Positions 36,635 to 47,703 of a DNA stretch of 64,000 nt are shown piece after piece. This stretch comes from Chitinophagaceae bacterium. Lineage in GTDB: Bacteria > Bacteroidota > Bacteroidia > Chitinophagales > Chitinophagaceae. A program made the translations under genes and the position numbers. The notes under the pieces are model-generated. The model was given only the letters and a program-made list of their open reading frames with translations, did not search any database and had not been told where the DNA came from. Location of the stretch: NCBI GenBank assembly GCA_016706055.1, contig JADJKL010000006.1, positions 186,001 through 250,000 of the forward strand, in the 5' to 3' direction. Positions within the stretch are counted from its first letter, which is position 1, and every line of letters begins with the position of its first letter.

Positions 36635-37584
36635 TTATTTCCCTCTCTTAAAATGTTTGAGATCTCTCACTTCTTTCTCTTTTAAGAAACGCCATTTACC
36701 TCTTTCAATATTCTTTTTAGTAAGCCCGGCAAATATTACTCGGTCAAGGTTTTTAACATCATAACCCAATGATTCAAAAATCCGTCGAACAATTCTGTTT
36801 TTTCCACTATGAATTTCAAGGCCGATCTGCGTTTTATCTTTTATATCTGCAAAAGCTAATGCATCTACGTTTATGGGTCCATCTTCCAACACTATACCTT
36901 TCAAGATTTTATCAAAATCGTTTTTGGTTAATTGTTTATCCAGCGTAACATGATAAACCTTTTTATTTCATTACTTGGGTGAGTTAGTTTCTGCGCCAAT
37001 TCGCCATCATTAGTAAAAAGCAAAACGCCGGAAGTATTTCTATCCAATCTGCCGACAGGATATACTCTTTCAGTGGTGGCCCGGCTGATAAGATCAAGTA
37101 CGGTTTTTCTGCCTTTCGGATCTTCAGTAGTTGTTATATAATCTTTGGGTTTATTTAATAAAATGTAAACCAGATTTTTTGCAAGAAAAATTTTCTTGCC
37201 ATTTACATTTATTTCATCAGTGCTGTCCACTTTAAAACCGGGTTCAGCAATAGTTTTACCATTTACTTTAACCACTCCCTGTTTTACGAGTTCAGCGGCT
37301 TCTCGTCGACCACAAATACCAGCATGTGCTATAAACTTATTCAGCGGCATCTTGTCATCTGATTCAGGTCTTAAATGTTCAGGGGCTTTTTCAATTGGGG
37401 TGTCATCAGGCTTTCTTCCTCTATATCCGGGCTTTAAAGCTCTTTCTTCTTCTTTCTTCTTTTCAAAGAAAGCTTGCTTTTCTTTGTTGTACTTTCTTTT
37501 TTCCTGTTTGAATTGTTCCTTTACGGCAGCATTACTTTTCTTAGGTACAAACTTGCTGAAATTATCCGTTCCTTTTTTCTTCAT
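36635..37584 (-). CDS. RsuA/RluB-family pseudouridine synthase (one frameshift)
   Basis: About 316 residues after correction. The Lys/Glu-rich N-terminal extension (about 1-75) is common in Bacteroidota. An S4 domain follows (MPLNKFIAHAGICGRREAAE), then the synthase with YILLNKPKDYITT and the catalytic Asp in VYPVGRLDRNTSGVLLFTN. The first frame ends at 36928. A missing A near 36958 restores KKVYHVTLDKQLTKNDFDKI and the C-terminal frame with GKNRIVRRIFESLGYDV. Probably RluB-like, modifying 23S rRNA. Confidence 0.9.
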
Positions 37585-37656
37585 GTGGAGTGTTTTGCTG
37601 TTTTACAACAGTAGTGAGCGACAAAGATAGGTATTCAGGTTTCAATGTAAAAGGAA

Positions 37657-37679
37657 AAGCCTCCCGGTAAAGGAGGCTT
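37657..37679 (-). terminator. Hairpin terminator upstream of the RsuA-like gene
   Basis: Stem AAGCCTCC / GGAGGCTT with a short loop, sitting between the Spy-like gene (stop at 37704) and the RsuA-like gene. It probably ends the Spy-like transcript on the minus strand. Confidence 0.7.
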
Positions 37680-37703
37680 TGGATATATGCTAGAGTAATT
37701 GAA

Positions 37704-38378
37704 TTAGATTGTATCGTTGTTCTTTACAGGCTTTTTTCTGTCGCCACCTCTGTTACCAGGTTGTCTATGTTGCGACTCTTTCATTTTTTTCAACTGGTAT
37801 TCTGTGAGAACCGACTTCATACTTTCTTGCTGTGCTTTCATTAATTCTTTCATCTGTGTTCTCTTTTGTTCTTCAGACATTTTGCTATCTTCTTTAATAG
37901 CCTTCATTTTTTGTTGAGTAGCTTCTCTGTTCTTTTTTAGCTGGGCAGATTGTGCATCAGTTAAACCAAGTTGAGTTTTCATTTTCTCTCCTCTTTCTTT
38001 CGTTCTTGCCTCAAATTTTTTCTTTCCTTCAACTTTATTTTTTTCTATTTGTGCTTTTTGATCAGCAGTAAGAAAGCTTTGCATTTTAGCTTTATTCTCT
38101 TTTTGAATAGCAGCCATTTTTTCTTTTTGCTCTTTCACAGTGATGTTCTCATTTTTTTTCAGGTCTTCCATTTGTTTGCGGAAACTTTCTCTTTGTGTTT
38201 TGAACTGTGCTTTCTGATCTTCTGTCAGATTAAGTTTTTGCATATCCATACGAGAGCCTTTATTTCTGTCCATCTTATGGCGCATTTCAGGCTTGTCTGT
38301 TTTTCTTTCAGGAATTTGTTGTGCATTTACTGCAAGAGCCATTGATACTACAAGGGCGGATAGGATTATTTTTTTCAT
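37704..38378 (-). CDS. Spy/CpxP-like periplasmic protein, Lys/Gln/Met-rich
   Basis: 224 residues with a signal peptide (ILSALVVSMALAVNAQQ). The mature part is almost entirely helical and made of two or three related segments of the type LNLTEDQKAQFKTQRESFRK and LGLTDAQSAQLKKNREATQQ. This is the LTxxQ repeat of Spy/CpxP proteins. Such proteins act as periplasmic chaperones or stress sensors. The C terminus is basic (GNRGGDRKKPVK). The internal repeats suggest duplication of an LTxxQ unit. Confidence 0.82.
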   Translation of the reverse strand: MKKIILSALVVSMALAVNAQQIPERKTDKPEMRHKMDRNKGSRMDMQKLNLTEDQKAQFKTQRESFRKQMEDLKKNENITVKEQKEKMAAIQKENKAKMQSFLTADQKAQIEKNKVEGKKKFEARTKERGEKMKTQLGLTDAQSAQLKKNREATQQKMKAIKEDSKMSEEQKRTQMKELMKAQQESMKSVLTEYQLKKMKESQHRQPGNRGGDRKKPVKNNDTI

Positions 38379-38517
38379 GTGTTTATGTTTTTTGTTTGGA
38401 CGCTGCTGGGTTCAAGAACCTTTCGGCAGTAATTGTTAAAATAAAATTATCGGTATACAGACCTTGCTTTATTTCACAGGTTTAATCAAACTAAGAAAAA
38501 TTTCGTAGAAAGGTCAA

Positions 38518-39566
38518 TTAGCTGATTTCTTTATTGGCAAGCTGGCCACAGGCAGCATCAATATCCTTACCCCTGCTTCGTCTTAATCGAGCATTTACCC
38601 GGTGCTTTCCAAGGTATTCCATGAAAGCTTCCACTTTCGCTTCTTCAGGCTTTTGGAAACGGGCAAAATCAATAGGATTGTATTCAATAATATTAACAAG
38701 ATCGGCAGGCACCTGTCTATAGATTTTTATCAGTTCATCAGCATCATCAGGGCTGTCGTTAAAATCTTTGAAAAGAATATATTCAAATGTTACCTGTGTG
38801 CCGGTTTGTTTATAAAAATAATTCAACGCATCAATCAATGATTTAATGTTGTTGGTATCATTGATAGGCATTATTTCATGCCTTTTTTTATCTGTAGCAG
38901 CATGTAATGAAAGTGCTAATTTGAATTTTACTTTGTCATCACCTAATTGCCTGATTCCTTTTGCAACACCAGCAGTGGAAACAGTAATTCTTTTTGGACT
39001 CATCGCCATGCCATCTGGTGATGTAATGCGTTCAATAGACTTCAACACATTTTTATAATTAAGCAATGGTTCTCCCATTCCCATAAAAACAATATTGCTT
39101 AATTTCTTCCCTTTTGTTTTTTCTGATTGCTGATTGATCAATGCTACCTGATCATAGATTTCATCAAACTCAAGATTTCTTTTTCTGTCTATATAACCTG
39201 TCGCACAAAACTTGCAACTGAGTGAACATCCTATTTGAGAAGAAACACAAGCTGTAAATCTTGAGGTAGTTGGGATCAGCACACCTTCTATTAAATGACC
39301 ATCATGTGTTTTAAATCTGGATTTGATGGTGCCATCTGATGAAAATTGAGTAGCGTCTGTACTTAATGCAGGCAACGTAAAATTTTCGCCAAGTTTCTGG
39401 CGAAGGTCTTTGCTGAGGTTTGTCATATCTGCAAAACTCATGGCATGTTTCTGCCAAATCCATTCGTAAACTTGCTTTGCCCGAAATTTTTTTCGCCTAA
39501 TTCTTCAAAATACTCTTCAAGCTCTGCCAAATTAAAGTGGCGAATATTTGTAACTGTTTTTTTCAT
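38518..39566 (-). CDS. rlmN: Dual-specificity 23S rRNA/tRNA adenine C2-methyltransferase RlmN (one frameshift)
   Basis: Radical-SAM methyltransferase, about 349 residues. The Fe-S motif CSLSCKFCATG, GMGEPLLNY, a SAM-binding region (KFKLALSLHAATDKKRH) and the C-terminal cysteine motif IDAACGQL are present. The internal ATG at 39441 is not the true start. The ATG at 39566 (MKKTVTNIRHFNLAELEEYF) belongs to the same protein, and one missing A in an A7 run near 39490 restores KKFRAKQVYEWIWQKHAMSF, the conserved N-terminal domain. Confidence 0.93.
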
Positions 39567-39624
39567 CAGAATGCAAAGATAACCATGGTAATACTGATAA
39601 GTAGAATTCACTGATATTTGCTTT

Positions 39625-40818
39625 ATGAAATCTGTATATATTATTGATGCTGTCAGAACACCGATAGGAAGGTATGGCGGAGTGTTAAGTTCAGTCCGAC
39701 CGGATGATTTGCTGGCTTATATTATTAAAGCATTATTAAAGAGAAACGAATCGGTAGATGTGAATGCGATTGAAGATGTAATTGCCGGTGCTGCTAACCA
39801 GGCCGGAGAGGATAACAGGAATGTAGCAAGAATGGCTGCATTATTAGCAGGGCTACCTGTAACTGTTCCAGGAAATACAGTGAACCGTTTATGTGCTTCA
39901 GGTTTACAAGCTATAATGGATGGCACTAGGCAAATAATGTGTGGTGATGCTGAAATGATTATTGCTTGCGGTGTAGAAAGTATGTCTAGAGCTCCTTTTG
40001 TAATTGGGAAAAGTGAAACTCCGTTTGGACGATCATCTGAAATGTTTGATACAACAATGGGGTGGCGATTTATTAATAAAAATTTATCCGCTCTACATTA
40101 TCCATTTGGAATGGGAGAAACGGCAGAGAATGTGGCCAAGCAATGGAAGATCAGCAGACAAGAACAAGATGAATTTGCATTTACATCCCAACAAAAATAT
40201 GCAGCAGCAAAAGCTGCTAATAAATGGGATGATGAAATAGCGGCAGTTGAACTAAATAAAAAAGGGCTGATAAGCTGGGTAGTGGATGATGAGCATCCAA
40301 GAGAAACATCGCTGGAAAAATTAGCAACACTCAAACCTGCTTTTATAAAAGATGGAACTGTAACGGCTGGCAACTCATCTGGTATTAATGATGGATCTGC
40401 AGCGATGTTGCTAGCAAGCGAAGAAGCAGTAAAAAAATATAATCTTAAACCGTTAGCAAAAGTTACATCCATGGCTGTTGCTGGTGTGGATCCTGCTATT
40501 ATGGGAATAGGACCAGTACCTGCTACGCAAAAAGCAATAAAAAGAGCTGGATTAAAAGTTGAGGATATTGGATTAGTTGAATTAAATGAGGCTTTTGCTT
40601 CTCAATCTATTGCCTGTATGCGGGATTTAAAATTTGAGGCAAATAAAGTAAATGTAAACGGAGGTGCAATAGCACTTGGCCATCCATTAGGTTGTAGCGG
40701 TGTTCGCATAGCAACTACATTGTTGCATGAAATGCAAAAGGAAGATGTAAAATATGGATTGGCAACAATGTGTGTAGGAGTGGGGCAAGGAGCTGCGGTT
40801 ATTTTTGAGAAAGTTTAG
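39625..40818 (+). CDS. Acetyl-CoA acyltransferase (thiolase), PcaF/beta-ketoadipyl-CoA type
   Basis: 397 residues. The nucleophilic Cys is in NTVNRLCASGLQAI, with GGAIALGHPLGCSGVR and CVGVGQGAA completing the active site. The sequence GLPVTVPGNTVNRLCASG and the NQAGEDNRNVARMA motif are nearer to beta-ketoadipyl-CoA thiolases than to FadA or PhaA. No aromatic-degradation genes are nearby, so the substrate is open. Confidence 0.92.
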   Translation: MKSVYIIDAVRTPIGRYGGVLSSVRPDDLLAYIIKALLKRNESVDVNAIEDVIAGAANQAGEDNRNVARMAALLAGLPVTVPGNTVNRLCASGLQAIMDGTRQIMCGDAEMIIACGVESMSRAPFVIGKSETPFGRSSEMFDTTMGWRFINKNLSALHYPFGMGETAENVAKQWKISRQEQDEFAFTSQQKYAAAKAANKWDDEIAAVELNKKGLISWVVDDEHPRETSLEKLATLKPAFIKDGTVTAGNSSGINDGSAAMLLASEEAVKKYNLKPLAKVTSMAVAGVDPAIMGIGPVPATQKAIKRAGLKVEDIGLVELNEAFASQSIACMRDLKFEANKVNVNGGAIALGHPLGCSGVRIATTLLHEMQKEDVKYGLATMCVGVGQGAAVIFEKV

Positions 40819-40879
40819 ACAGTTAATCTATGCTGTATGCTTTTATCGTAATTTCCTTTTTCAATTTAAAAACCTAAAA

Positions 40880-41257
40880 ATGAAAAAAATAGTTCTGTTC
40901 TTTTTAATGGCTGTTGCCTTTTCAACTGCGAATGCACAGGTTGACTCTTTACAAGAGTACACAGGTAAATATAATTTTCCAGAAGGGAGTCCTGTTACAG
41001 AAATTGGTGTTATTGTAGAAAGCGGAGTGCTCACTGCTACTTCTGTTATGGGAAATTCTGAGCTAAAAAAATCAGACACAAAAGATGTATTTGAATTGGT
41101 GGCCTATTCGGGGTTGGCTAGTTTTAAAAGAAATGAGGACGGTAAAATAATCGGTTTATTTATTCAGGTGCAGGATATAAACATGGAAGGCACAAAAGCA
41201 GAACCTGTAATTGATATATCCTCAAAAAAGATATTTAATTTCCTATCTGGGAGATGA
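40880..41257 (+). CDS. Small secreted protein, DUF3471-like
   Basis: 125 residues. The ATG at 40880 gives a clean signal peptide (MKKIVLFFLMAVAFSTANAQ); the open frame extends further upstream but lacks a good start. The mature part (EYTGKYNFPEGSPVTEIGVI...FKRNEDGKIIGLFIQVQ) resembles the small beta-domain often attached to serine-hydrolase C termini (DUF3471). It stands alone here. A strong terminator follows. Confidence 0.75.
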   Translation: MKKIVLFFLMAVAFSTANAQVDSLQEYTGKYNFPEGSPVTEIGVIVESGVLTATSVMGNSELKKSDTKDVFELVAYSGLASFKRNEDGKIIGLFIQVQDINMEGTKAEPVIDISSKKIFNFLSGR

Positions 41258-41274
41258 TTTATATAAGGTCTGAT

Positions 41275-41312
41275 AAAAAAGGGAAATAAATTCAAGTTTA
41301 TTTCCCTTTTTT
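41275..41312 (+). terminator. Strong intrinsic terminator
   Basis: 16-bp stem AAAAAAGGGAAATAAA / TTTATTTCCCTTTTTT with a 6-nt loop and a T-run. It ends the thiolase / DUF3471-like transcription unit. Confidence 0.85.
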
Positions 41313-41590
41313 AGTGAATTAGTAGGTAAGATTTAATGTGTATCTAGTGCACTTTAACCTCCATTTACCTTTTAAATCATTGCTGCATGAACAGTCGTTA
41401 GTACCATTCATAAATAGTTTTTTGCTGGTGTTCACCTGAACTATATTTTCGTGCAGCAAAATTTAACATAGAGTTGTCTTTTGCTAGTAGGAATACGGTT
41501 CAAAAAGGATTAGTTGAAATATCACACATAAGGTTAAGTTTAGCTCTTTTTCGTTTATTACATATTTATCTAAAAATTAAAACAAACTGC

Positions 41591-44500
41591 ATGAAGAAAG
41601 TTTATCTATTCCTGCTGGCTGTTATTTGTCTGTCTATACAGACTTATGCCCAGCGAACAATTACCGGTAAGGTAACTGATGACAAAGGAAATCCTGTTGC
41701 CAATGTATCTGTTCTTGTAAAAGGAACAAAGGTTGGAACAGTTACAAAAGAAGACGGGTCTTATACAATTTCTACCCCTCAAAATGGTGGAACATTAGTA
41801 TTCTCCTCCGTAGATTATGCTCAGCAAGAAATGGCAATTGGTACCTCCTCACTGGTATCGGTTAGCTTAGCCTCGCTTAACACTACAATGAATGAAGTAG
41901 TCGTTACAGCCTATGGTACTCAAAAGAGAGAATCTATTACAGGGTCTGTGTCAAAAATAGGTTCTGAACAATTAGAAAAAAGACTAACAACCAATATTTC
42001 TCAGGCACTTGCCGGTGCTGCGCCTGGTATTGCTGCTACTTCAGGTAATGGACAACCAGGTAGTTCTGCTGGAATACGCATCAGGGGCTTTGGTTCTGTA
42101 AATGCAAGTTCTAGTCCTTTATATGTGGTAGATGGATTTCCTTATGGTGGTTATATAGGTGATATCAATACGAATGATATTGAAAGCATTTCCCTTTTGA
42201 AGGATGCCTCTTCTACTGCATTGTATGGTTCTAGAGCTGCAAATGGTGTAGTAATGATTACTACAAAAAAAGGTAAAGCAGGTGCTCCAAAAGTAAATAT
42301 GTTTATTAATAGCGGCTTTTCAAGCAGAGGTACTGAAGAATATGACAGAGTAGGAGCTTATGATTATTACCCTTTAATGTGGCAAGCACTTAAGCATGGT
42401 CTTATGTTCCCGGCAACTGGTACAGGTCAAACAGAAGCGGTTGCTGCTCAAAATGCTTCTAATACTATTGCTGCACAGCTGATTTATAATCCTTTTGGCG
42501 TTCCTAATAACCAAGTTGTTGGTGTGGATGGCAAATTGAATCCTAATGCTAACTTGGTATATAATGATTTTGACTGGTATAGTCCGCTAGAAAGAAATGG
42601 TAATCGTAGTGAAGTTGGATTTAGTGTTTCTTCAAAAACGGATAAGTCTGATTATTATTTCTCAGTGAACTATTTGAATGATAAAGGTTTTGTTATTCGA
42701 TCAGACTTTCAAAGAGTTAATGCAAGGTTGTCTATAAATACACAAGTAAAAAGTTGGTTGAAAACAGGTGTAAATGTAACAGCTGCTATTGTTAATTCTA
42801 ATCAGGCATCAGGTGATGGTTCAAATACATTTATCAACCCTTTTGTATTTGCCAGAGGAATGGGACCAATTTATCCTGTTCATGCATTTACCAATACAGG
42901 GGCTCCAATTGTAGATGCATTAGGCGTTCAATATTATGACTATGGTAACCATCCAGGTTCTATAAACAGGCCATCAGGCGCATCTCCTGGTCGTCATATC
43001 CTTTATGAAACATTGCTGAATGAAAACGTAAATAAGCGTAATAGCATCATTGGCAGAACTTTCGTTGAAGCTAAATTCTTACGTCATTTTACATTTACAA
43101 CGAATGTAGGTATAGACTTAAATAATTCCAGAAGTCAGGTCTATCAAAACAGAATTGTAGGGGATGGTGTAACACCAGGTGGAAGATCTACTACAACTTC
43201 CAACGAATACAGGACGATTTCCATGAACGAATTATTAAACTATAAGCAGAAATTCGGCCGTCATGAAATCGGTGTATTAGCTGGACATGAAATTCAAAAA
43301 AATATTGATGAGACATTTAGCGCCTCCAGAACATTACAAAACCTTGATGGCAATATTGAATTAGCAAATTTTGTAACGTTGGCAAGTGCAAATGGACAGC
43401 TTGATCGCCTGAGAAGAGCTTCTTACTTGTCTAGAATTAATTATACGTATGACAATAAATACTATGTTGATCTTTCTTATAGAAGAGACGCTTCTTCAAG
43501 ATTTGCTCCGGGGACAAGATGGGGAGACTTTTATTCAGTAGGTGTTTCATGGTCACTTATGAGAGAAAAATTTTTGGCGAATGTTAATTGGTTAACTGAC
43601 TTAAAATTAAGAGCTTCATATGGTGGGGTTGGAAATGATGAGTTAGATAGCTATTACCGCTATCAAGCTCTTTATGGTTTAGGTTGGAATAATGCAAGCG
43701 AACCAGGTGCATTAGCATCAAGTTTAAGTACTCCTGAATTAACCTGGGAAGTAAATAAAACATTCAACCTTGGATTAGAGTTTGCTCTTCTTAAAAATCG
43801 TATTTCAGGTTCAATTGAGTATTTTGACAGAGGTTCATCCGAATTATTATTTGATGTACCACAAGGTCTTTCATCAATCGTTACAACAAAAACCCAGAAC
43901 ATTGGTACCATGTCTAATAAAGGCATTGAGCTGCAATTGGATTTTGGTATTATTAAGTCTAAAAACTTGAGCTGGGATCTGCAATTAAATTTCACAAGCT
44001 TTAAAAATAAAATCACCAAATTACCTGGCGGGAATGACATAACTAATGGAACTAAAAAATTGTCAGAAGGAAAAGACATTTATGCATTTTACCTTAGAAA
44101 ATGGTACGGGGTTGATCCAACTGATGGCTCTGGGTTGTATTATGCCACTCCAGGAACAACAACTGATACAAGAGTGGGACCTAAAGGTGAGTTGTTGACA
44201 TTTAATTCTACATTTGCAGACTACGATTATGCAGGAACTGCTATCCCTAAATTTTTCGGGTCTATAACTAATACCGTTTCTGTAAAAAATATCTCACTTT
44301 CATTTTTATTGAACTACCAGGTTGGAGGTAAATTTTATGATGGTAACTATGCAGGGTTAATGGGAGTTAGTTATGGTAGAGCCTTACATGCTGACAATTT
44401 AAGAGCTTGGACAAAGCCTGGTGATATTACAGATATTCCTCGTTTGGATATTAATAAAACCGGACAGTTCAATGCGCAGTCAGACAGATTTTTGATAGAT

Positions 44501-44724
44501 GCATCTTACTTAAATATTAGAAATCTTACTTTAAGTTACATGTTGCCTAAATCACTTTTAGGAAAGATTGGGTTTGATCAGGCGAGAGTTTATGTTAGTG
44601 GAGAAAACCTGTACATTTTCTCAAAAAGAAAGGAATGAACCCAGCTGAAAGTTTCAATGGAACCAATAGCCCGGTTTATGTGCCTAACCGTTTGGTTAAC
44701 ATGGGTATCAATTTTACCTTTTAA
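41591..44724 (+). CDS. SusC/RagA-like TonB-linked outer membrane receptor (one frameshift near the end)
   Basis: About 1,044 residues. The ATG at 41591 gives the signal peptide KKVYLFLLAVICLSIQTYAQ; the upstream in-frame extension has no such signal. The CarboxypepD_reg-like domain reads TITGKVTDDKGNPVANVSV. The plug domain has EVVVTAYGTQKRE, IRIRGFGSVNASSSPLYVVD and LKDASSTALYGSRAANGVVMI, followed by a 22-strand type barrel. The frame breaks near 44633: one missing A in AAAGG. Restoring it gives SKRKGMNPAESFNGTN and the terminal NMGINFTF needed for barrel insertion. Partner of the following SusD-like gene. Confidence 0.95.
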
Positions 44725-44757
44725 AATTTAGACATAAACACTTTAATAAATAAGATT

Positions 44758-46254
44758 ATGAAAAAAATATTAATTGCAGTTACTTTTTTAAGCCTGATTA
44801 CAGGTTGTAAAAAGGAATATTATAATGTGGGGCCAACGGGAGATGTGGATGAAGGTGCAATCTATACCACTACCGGAAATGCCGCTAATGTAATCAATGG
44901 TATCTATCGCTATTTATATAGCAGGTATAGTGCACAAAACCAGCCTGGCCAAGGCGGCGTTATGCTGATGCTTGATTTTATGGGCGAAGATTTGCATCAG
45001 GCAAATGCCACTTGGTACACACCAGGTAATGGAACAGGTGGATGGGTAAACCAGAAAAATGATAGTTATTTATATGTTGAATATCCTTTTCGTTTATATT
45101 ACCGTTGTATCGGTAATGCCAATGCATTAATTGAAAATATAGATGCTGCTGAAGGCACTGATGCTGATAAGAAAAGATTGAAAGGTGAAGCATTGACCAT
45201 GCGGGCATGGGCTTATTTTAACTTAGTGCAAATTTTTGCACAGCGTTATGACGCAACTGCCGTTCCGAATAGCCAGTTAGGCGTATCAATGCCATTAAGT
45301 GCATTAGAGGTTAAACTACCCCGTTCAACGGTAGAAGAAGTTTACACGCAGATCAACAAAGATTTAGCTGATGCAATTACTAATTTTGGAACTGCTTCTC
45401 CTGCTAAAAGCGGAGCGGCATTTAAATCTCATTTGAATCTTAAATCTGCCTGGGCTATTCGTGCAAGAGTTGCTTTAACCATGCAGAATTATGTAAATGC
45501 TGCAGCATATGCTCAACAAGTAATTACATTGGGAGGTCATTCATTAATGACTAATGCACAATATCAAGCTGGCTTTAATGATCTGTCAAATCCAGAATGG
45601 ATTTGGGGTGCTTATGTTCAGGATGATCAAGGCGATACTTTTGGATCTTATATGGGTCAGATTTCTTATAATGGAAACACTACTTATGTTCGTGGTACAC
45701 CCAAGCGTATCAATTCAGCATTGTATGATCAGCTTACAGCAACTGATGTAAGAAAGACTATGTGGGAACCTGCTCCTACTGCTGTAAATTTTCCACTTCC
45801 AGCATCAAATTTTTCTCGTTCTCCTTACATGAGCAGAAAGTTTTCTATTAGAAACTTGCCTACAATTGGTGATGTTCCTTATATCCGTCTTGCTGAAATG
45901 TATTTGATAATGGCTGAAGCGTATGCCAAAACTCCTGGAAAAGAGGTGGATGCAAGAGCAGCTTTATTTACTTTAGCAGTGAACAGAGACCCAAGTTATG
46001 TTTTAAGTACAAATAGCGGTCAGGCATTGATTGATGAGATTATGTTTCATCGCCGTGTAGATTTTTGGGCTGAAGGATTACGTTTCTTTGACTTGAAGCG
46101 TCTTAATCAACCATTGGACAGAACAGTAGTTCCTAACTATGTTTCTGCATCTGGTGGTGGTACATTGCAAGTTCCTGCAGGAAGCAATTTGTGGCAGTTT
46201 GCAATACCTATTGCCGAAATTCAGGCTAATCCAAACACAGTTCCAAATCCTTAA
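44758..46254 (+). CDS. SusD/RagB-like nutrient-binding lipoprotein
   Basis: 498 residues, lipobox SLITGC (Cys17). Surface lipoprotein forming the lid on its SusC partner. TPR-like helices with RLKGEALTMRAWAYFNLVQIF, the C-terminal YIRLAEMYLIMAEAYAKT and FWAEGLRFFDLKRLNQPL motifs are diagnostic. No glycoside hydrolase, peptidase, sigma/anti-sigma pair or sensor is next to the pair, so the substrate cannot be inferred. A strong terminator follows. Confidence 0.95.
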   Translation: MKKILIAVTFLSLITGCKKEYYNVGPTGDVDEGAIYTTTGNAANVINGIYRYLYSRYSAQNQPGQGGVMLMLDFMGEDLHQANATWYTPGNGTGGWVNQKNDSYLYVEYPFRLYYRCIGNANALIENIDAAEGTDADKKRLKGEALTMRAWAYFNLVQIFAQRYDATAVPNSQLGVSMPLSALEVKLPRSTVEEVYTQINKDLADAITNFGTASPAKSGAAFKSHLNLKSAWAIRARVALTMQNYVNAAAYAQQVITLGGHSLMTNAQYQAGFNDLSNPEWIWGAYVQDDQGDTFGSYMGQISYNGNTTYVRGTPKRINSALYDQLTATDVRKTMWEPAPTAVNFPLPASNFSRSPYMSRKFSIRNLPTIGDVPYIRLAEMYLIMAEAYAKTPGKEVDARAALFTLAVNRDPSYVLSTNSGQALIDEIMFHRRVDFWAEGLRFFDLKRLNQPLDRTVVPNYVSASGGGTLQVPAGSNLWQFAIPIAEIQANPNTVPNP

Positions 46255-46278
46255 TACTTTTAAAAGGATTATAACATT

Positions 46279-46318
46279 AAAGTCGCCCCAGAAATTTTTT
46301 TCTGGGGCGACTTTTTTT
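46279..46318 (+). terminator. Strong terminator after susD-like gene
   Basis: 14-bp stem AAAGTCGCCCCAGA / TCTGGGGCGACTTT with an 8-nt loop and a T7 run. It is bidirectional in form, since hisS ends just beyond it on the minus strand. Confidence 0.9.
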
Positions 46319-46331
46319 GAAAATATATAGC

Positions 46332-47703
46332 TTAGAAATTTAGACTTGACAAATTGTCAAAAAGAATCGTTTCTTGTTTCCCTGTTGAAAGGGTTTTAAC
46401 AGAACAACTACCTTCTTTCAACTCTTTCTCTCCAATAATAACTACATAAGGAATATTCTTCTTTTCTGCATACTTGAACTGCTTGTCAAATTTTATATTT
46501 TCATGGTACAATTCACTGCTGATTCCTTTTTTTCTTAATTGTTGCATCAGTTCAAAAGCTTTTTTACTTTCTTCAATTCCTAAATTGAAAAATAAAACCT
46601 GTGTACTAATATGAATGTCAGCAGGAAATAAATTCAACTCTTCCATCACATCATATATTCTGTCCACACCAAAAGAAATTCCTACACCGGGAATATCAGG
46701 CACACCGAATAAGCCAGTAAGATTATCATACCTGCCACCGCCACCAATGCTTCCCATTTTTACAAATGGAGGAGCGGCTATTTCAAAAATGATTCCTGTA
46801 TAATAATTAAGTCCTCTTGCAAGTGTAAAGTCTATTGATAGAGTCGATTCGTTAGTTGCAAATTGCGAATAGATATATTCCAGTTCTTCGATTCCTTTTT
46901 TCGCAGTTGAATTTTCTCCAAGAAGTATCTTTACTTGAGCAATCTTTTCATCATTACTTCCCGAAATGCTCAGGTACTTTTCTATGATTGTTACTTGTTC
47001 ATCATTTAACCCTCTGGTCAGCAATTCTTCTTTTACTTTTTCAAGCCCGATTTTATCCAGTTTGTCAATGGCGATAGTAATATCCATCATCTTATTTGCA
47101 CCGCCACTTATTTCGGCTAAAGCAGCTAAAATTTTTCTATGGTTGATTTTTATAGTGCAATCTTTCAACCCAAGTTGTGAAAAAACTTCCTGGTAAATAC
47201 TTACCAATTCTACCTCGTTTAGTAAAGCATTGCTGCCAACTACATCAGCATCGCATTGATAGAACTCACGGTATCTTCCTCTTTGTGGCCTGTCTGCTCT
47301 CCACACTGGCTGTATCTGGTATCGTTTAAAAGGGAAAGTCAGTTGGTTGTGATTCATTGCCACATATCTGGCAAAAGGGAATAGTAAGATCATATTTTAA
47401 TGCCCTTTCAGTAATGCCTTTTATACTTTTTCCATCTAATACTTTTTCAAAATCTTCTCTGAGCTGTTTTTCTTTTTCTTTATTGTCTAATCCATTATTT
47501 AATATTTTAAAAATAAGTTTATCGCCTTCCTCACCATATTTCCCCATCAATGTATCTAAGTTTTCCATGGCAGGAGTTTCCAACGGCTGAAAGCCATAGA
47601 GTTCAAATACATTCTTGATAGAATTTAGAATATAATTTCTTTTGCGAACTACATCGGGTCCAAAATCTCTGGTTCCTTGTGGTAAAGATGGTTTAGTCAT
47701 CAT
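46332..47703 (-). CDS. hisS: Histidyl-tRNA synthetase (one frameshift)
   Basis: Charges tRNA-His, about 456 residues. The N-terminal frame has KPSLPQGTRDFGPDVVRKRN and motif 1. The C-terminal frame has motif 2 (RYREFYQCDADVVG), the histidine motif RGLNYYTGIIFE, and motif 3 with GGGGRYDNLTGLFG. Removing one T near 47369 (TTTT to TTT) joins them as DLTIPFARYVAMNH. An essential gene cannot be disrupted, so this is a sequencing error. The start overlaps the end of the phosphatase gene by 11 nt. Confidence 0.95.

Noticed and set aside
44978..45208. Minus-strand open frame inside the SusD-like gene
   Set aside because: Shadow of a well-supported plus-strand gene.
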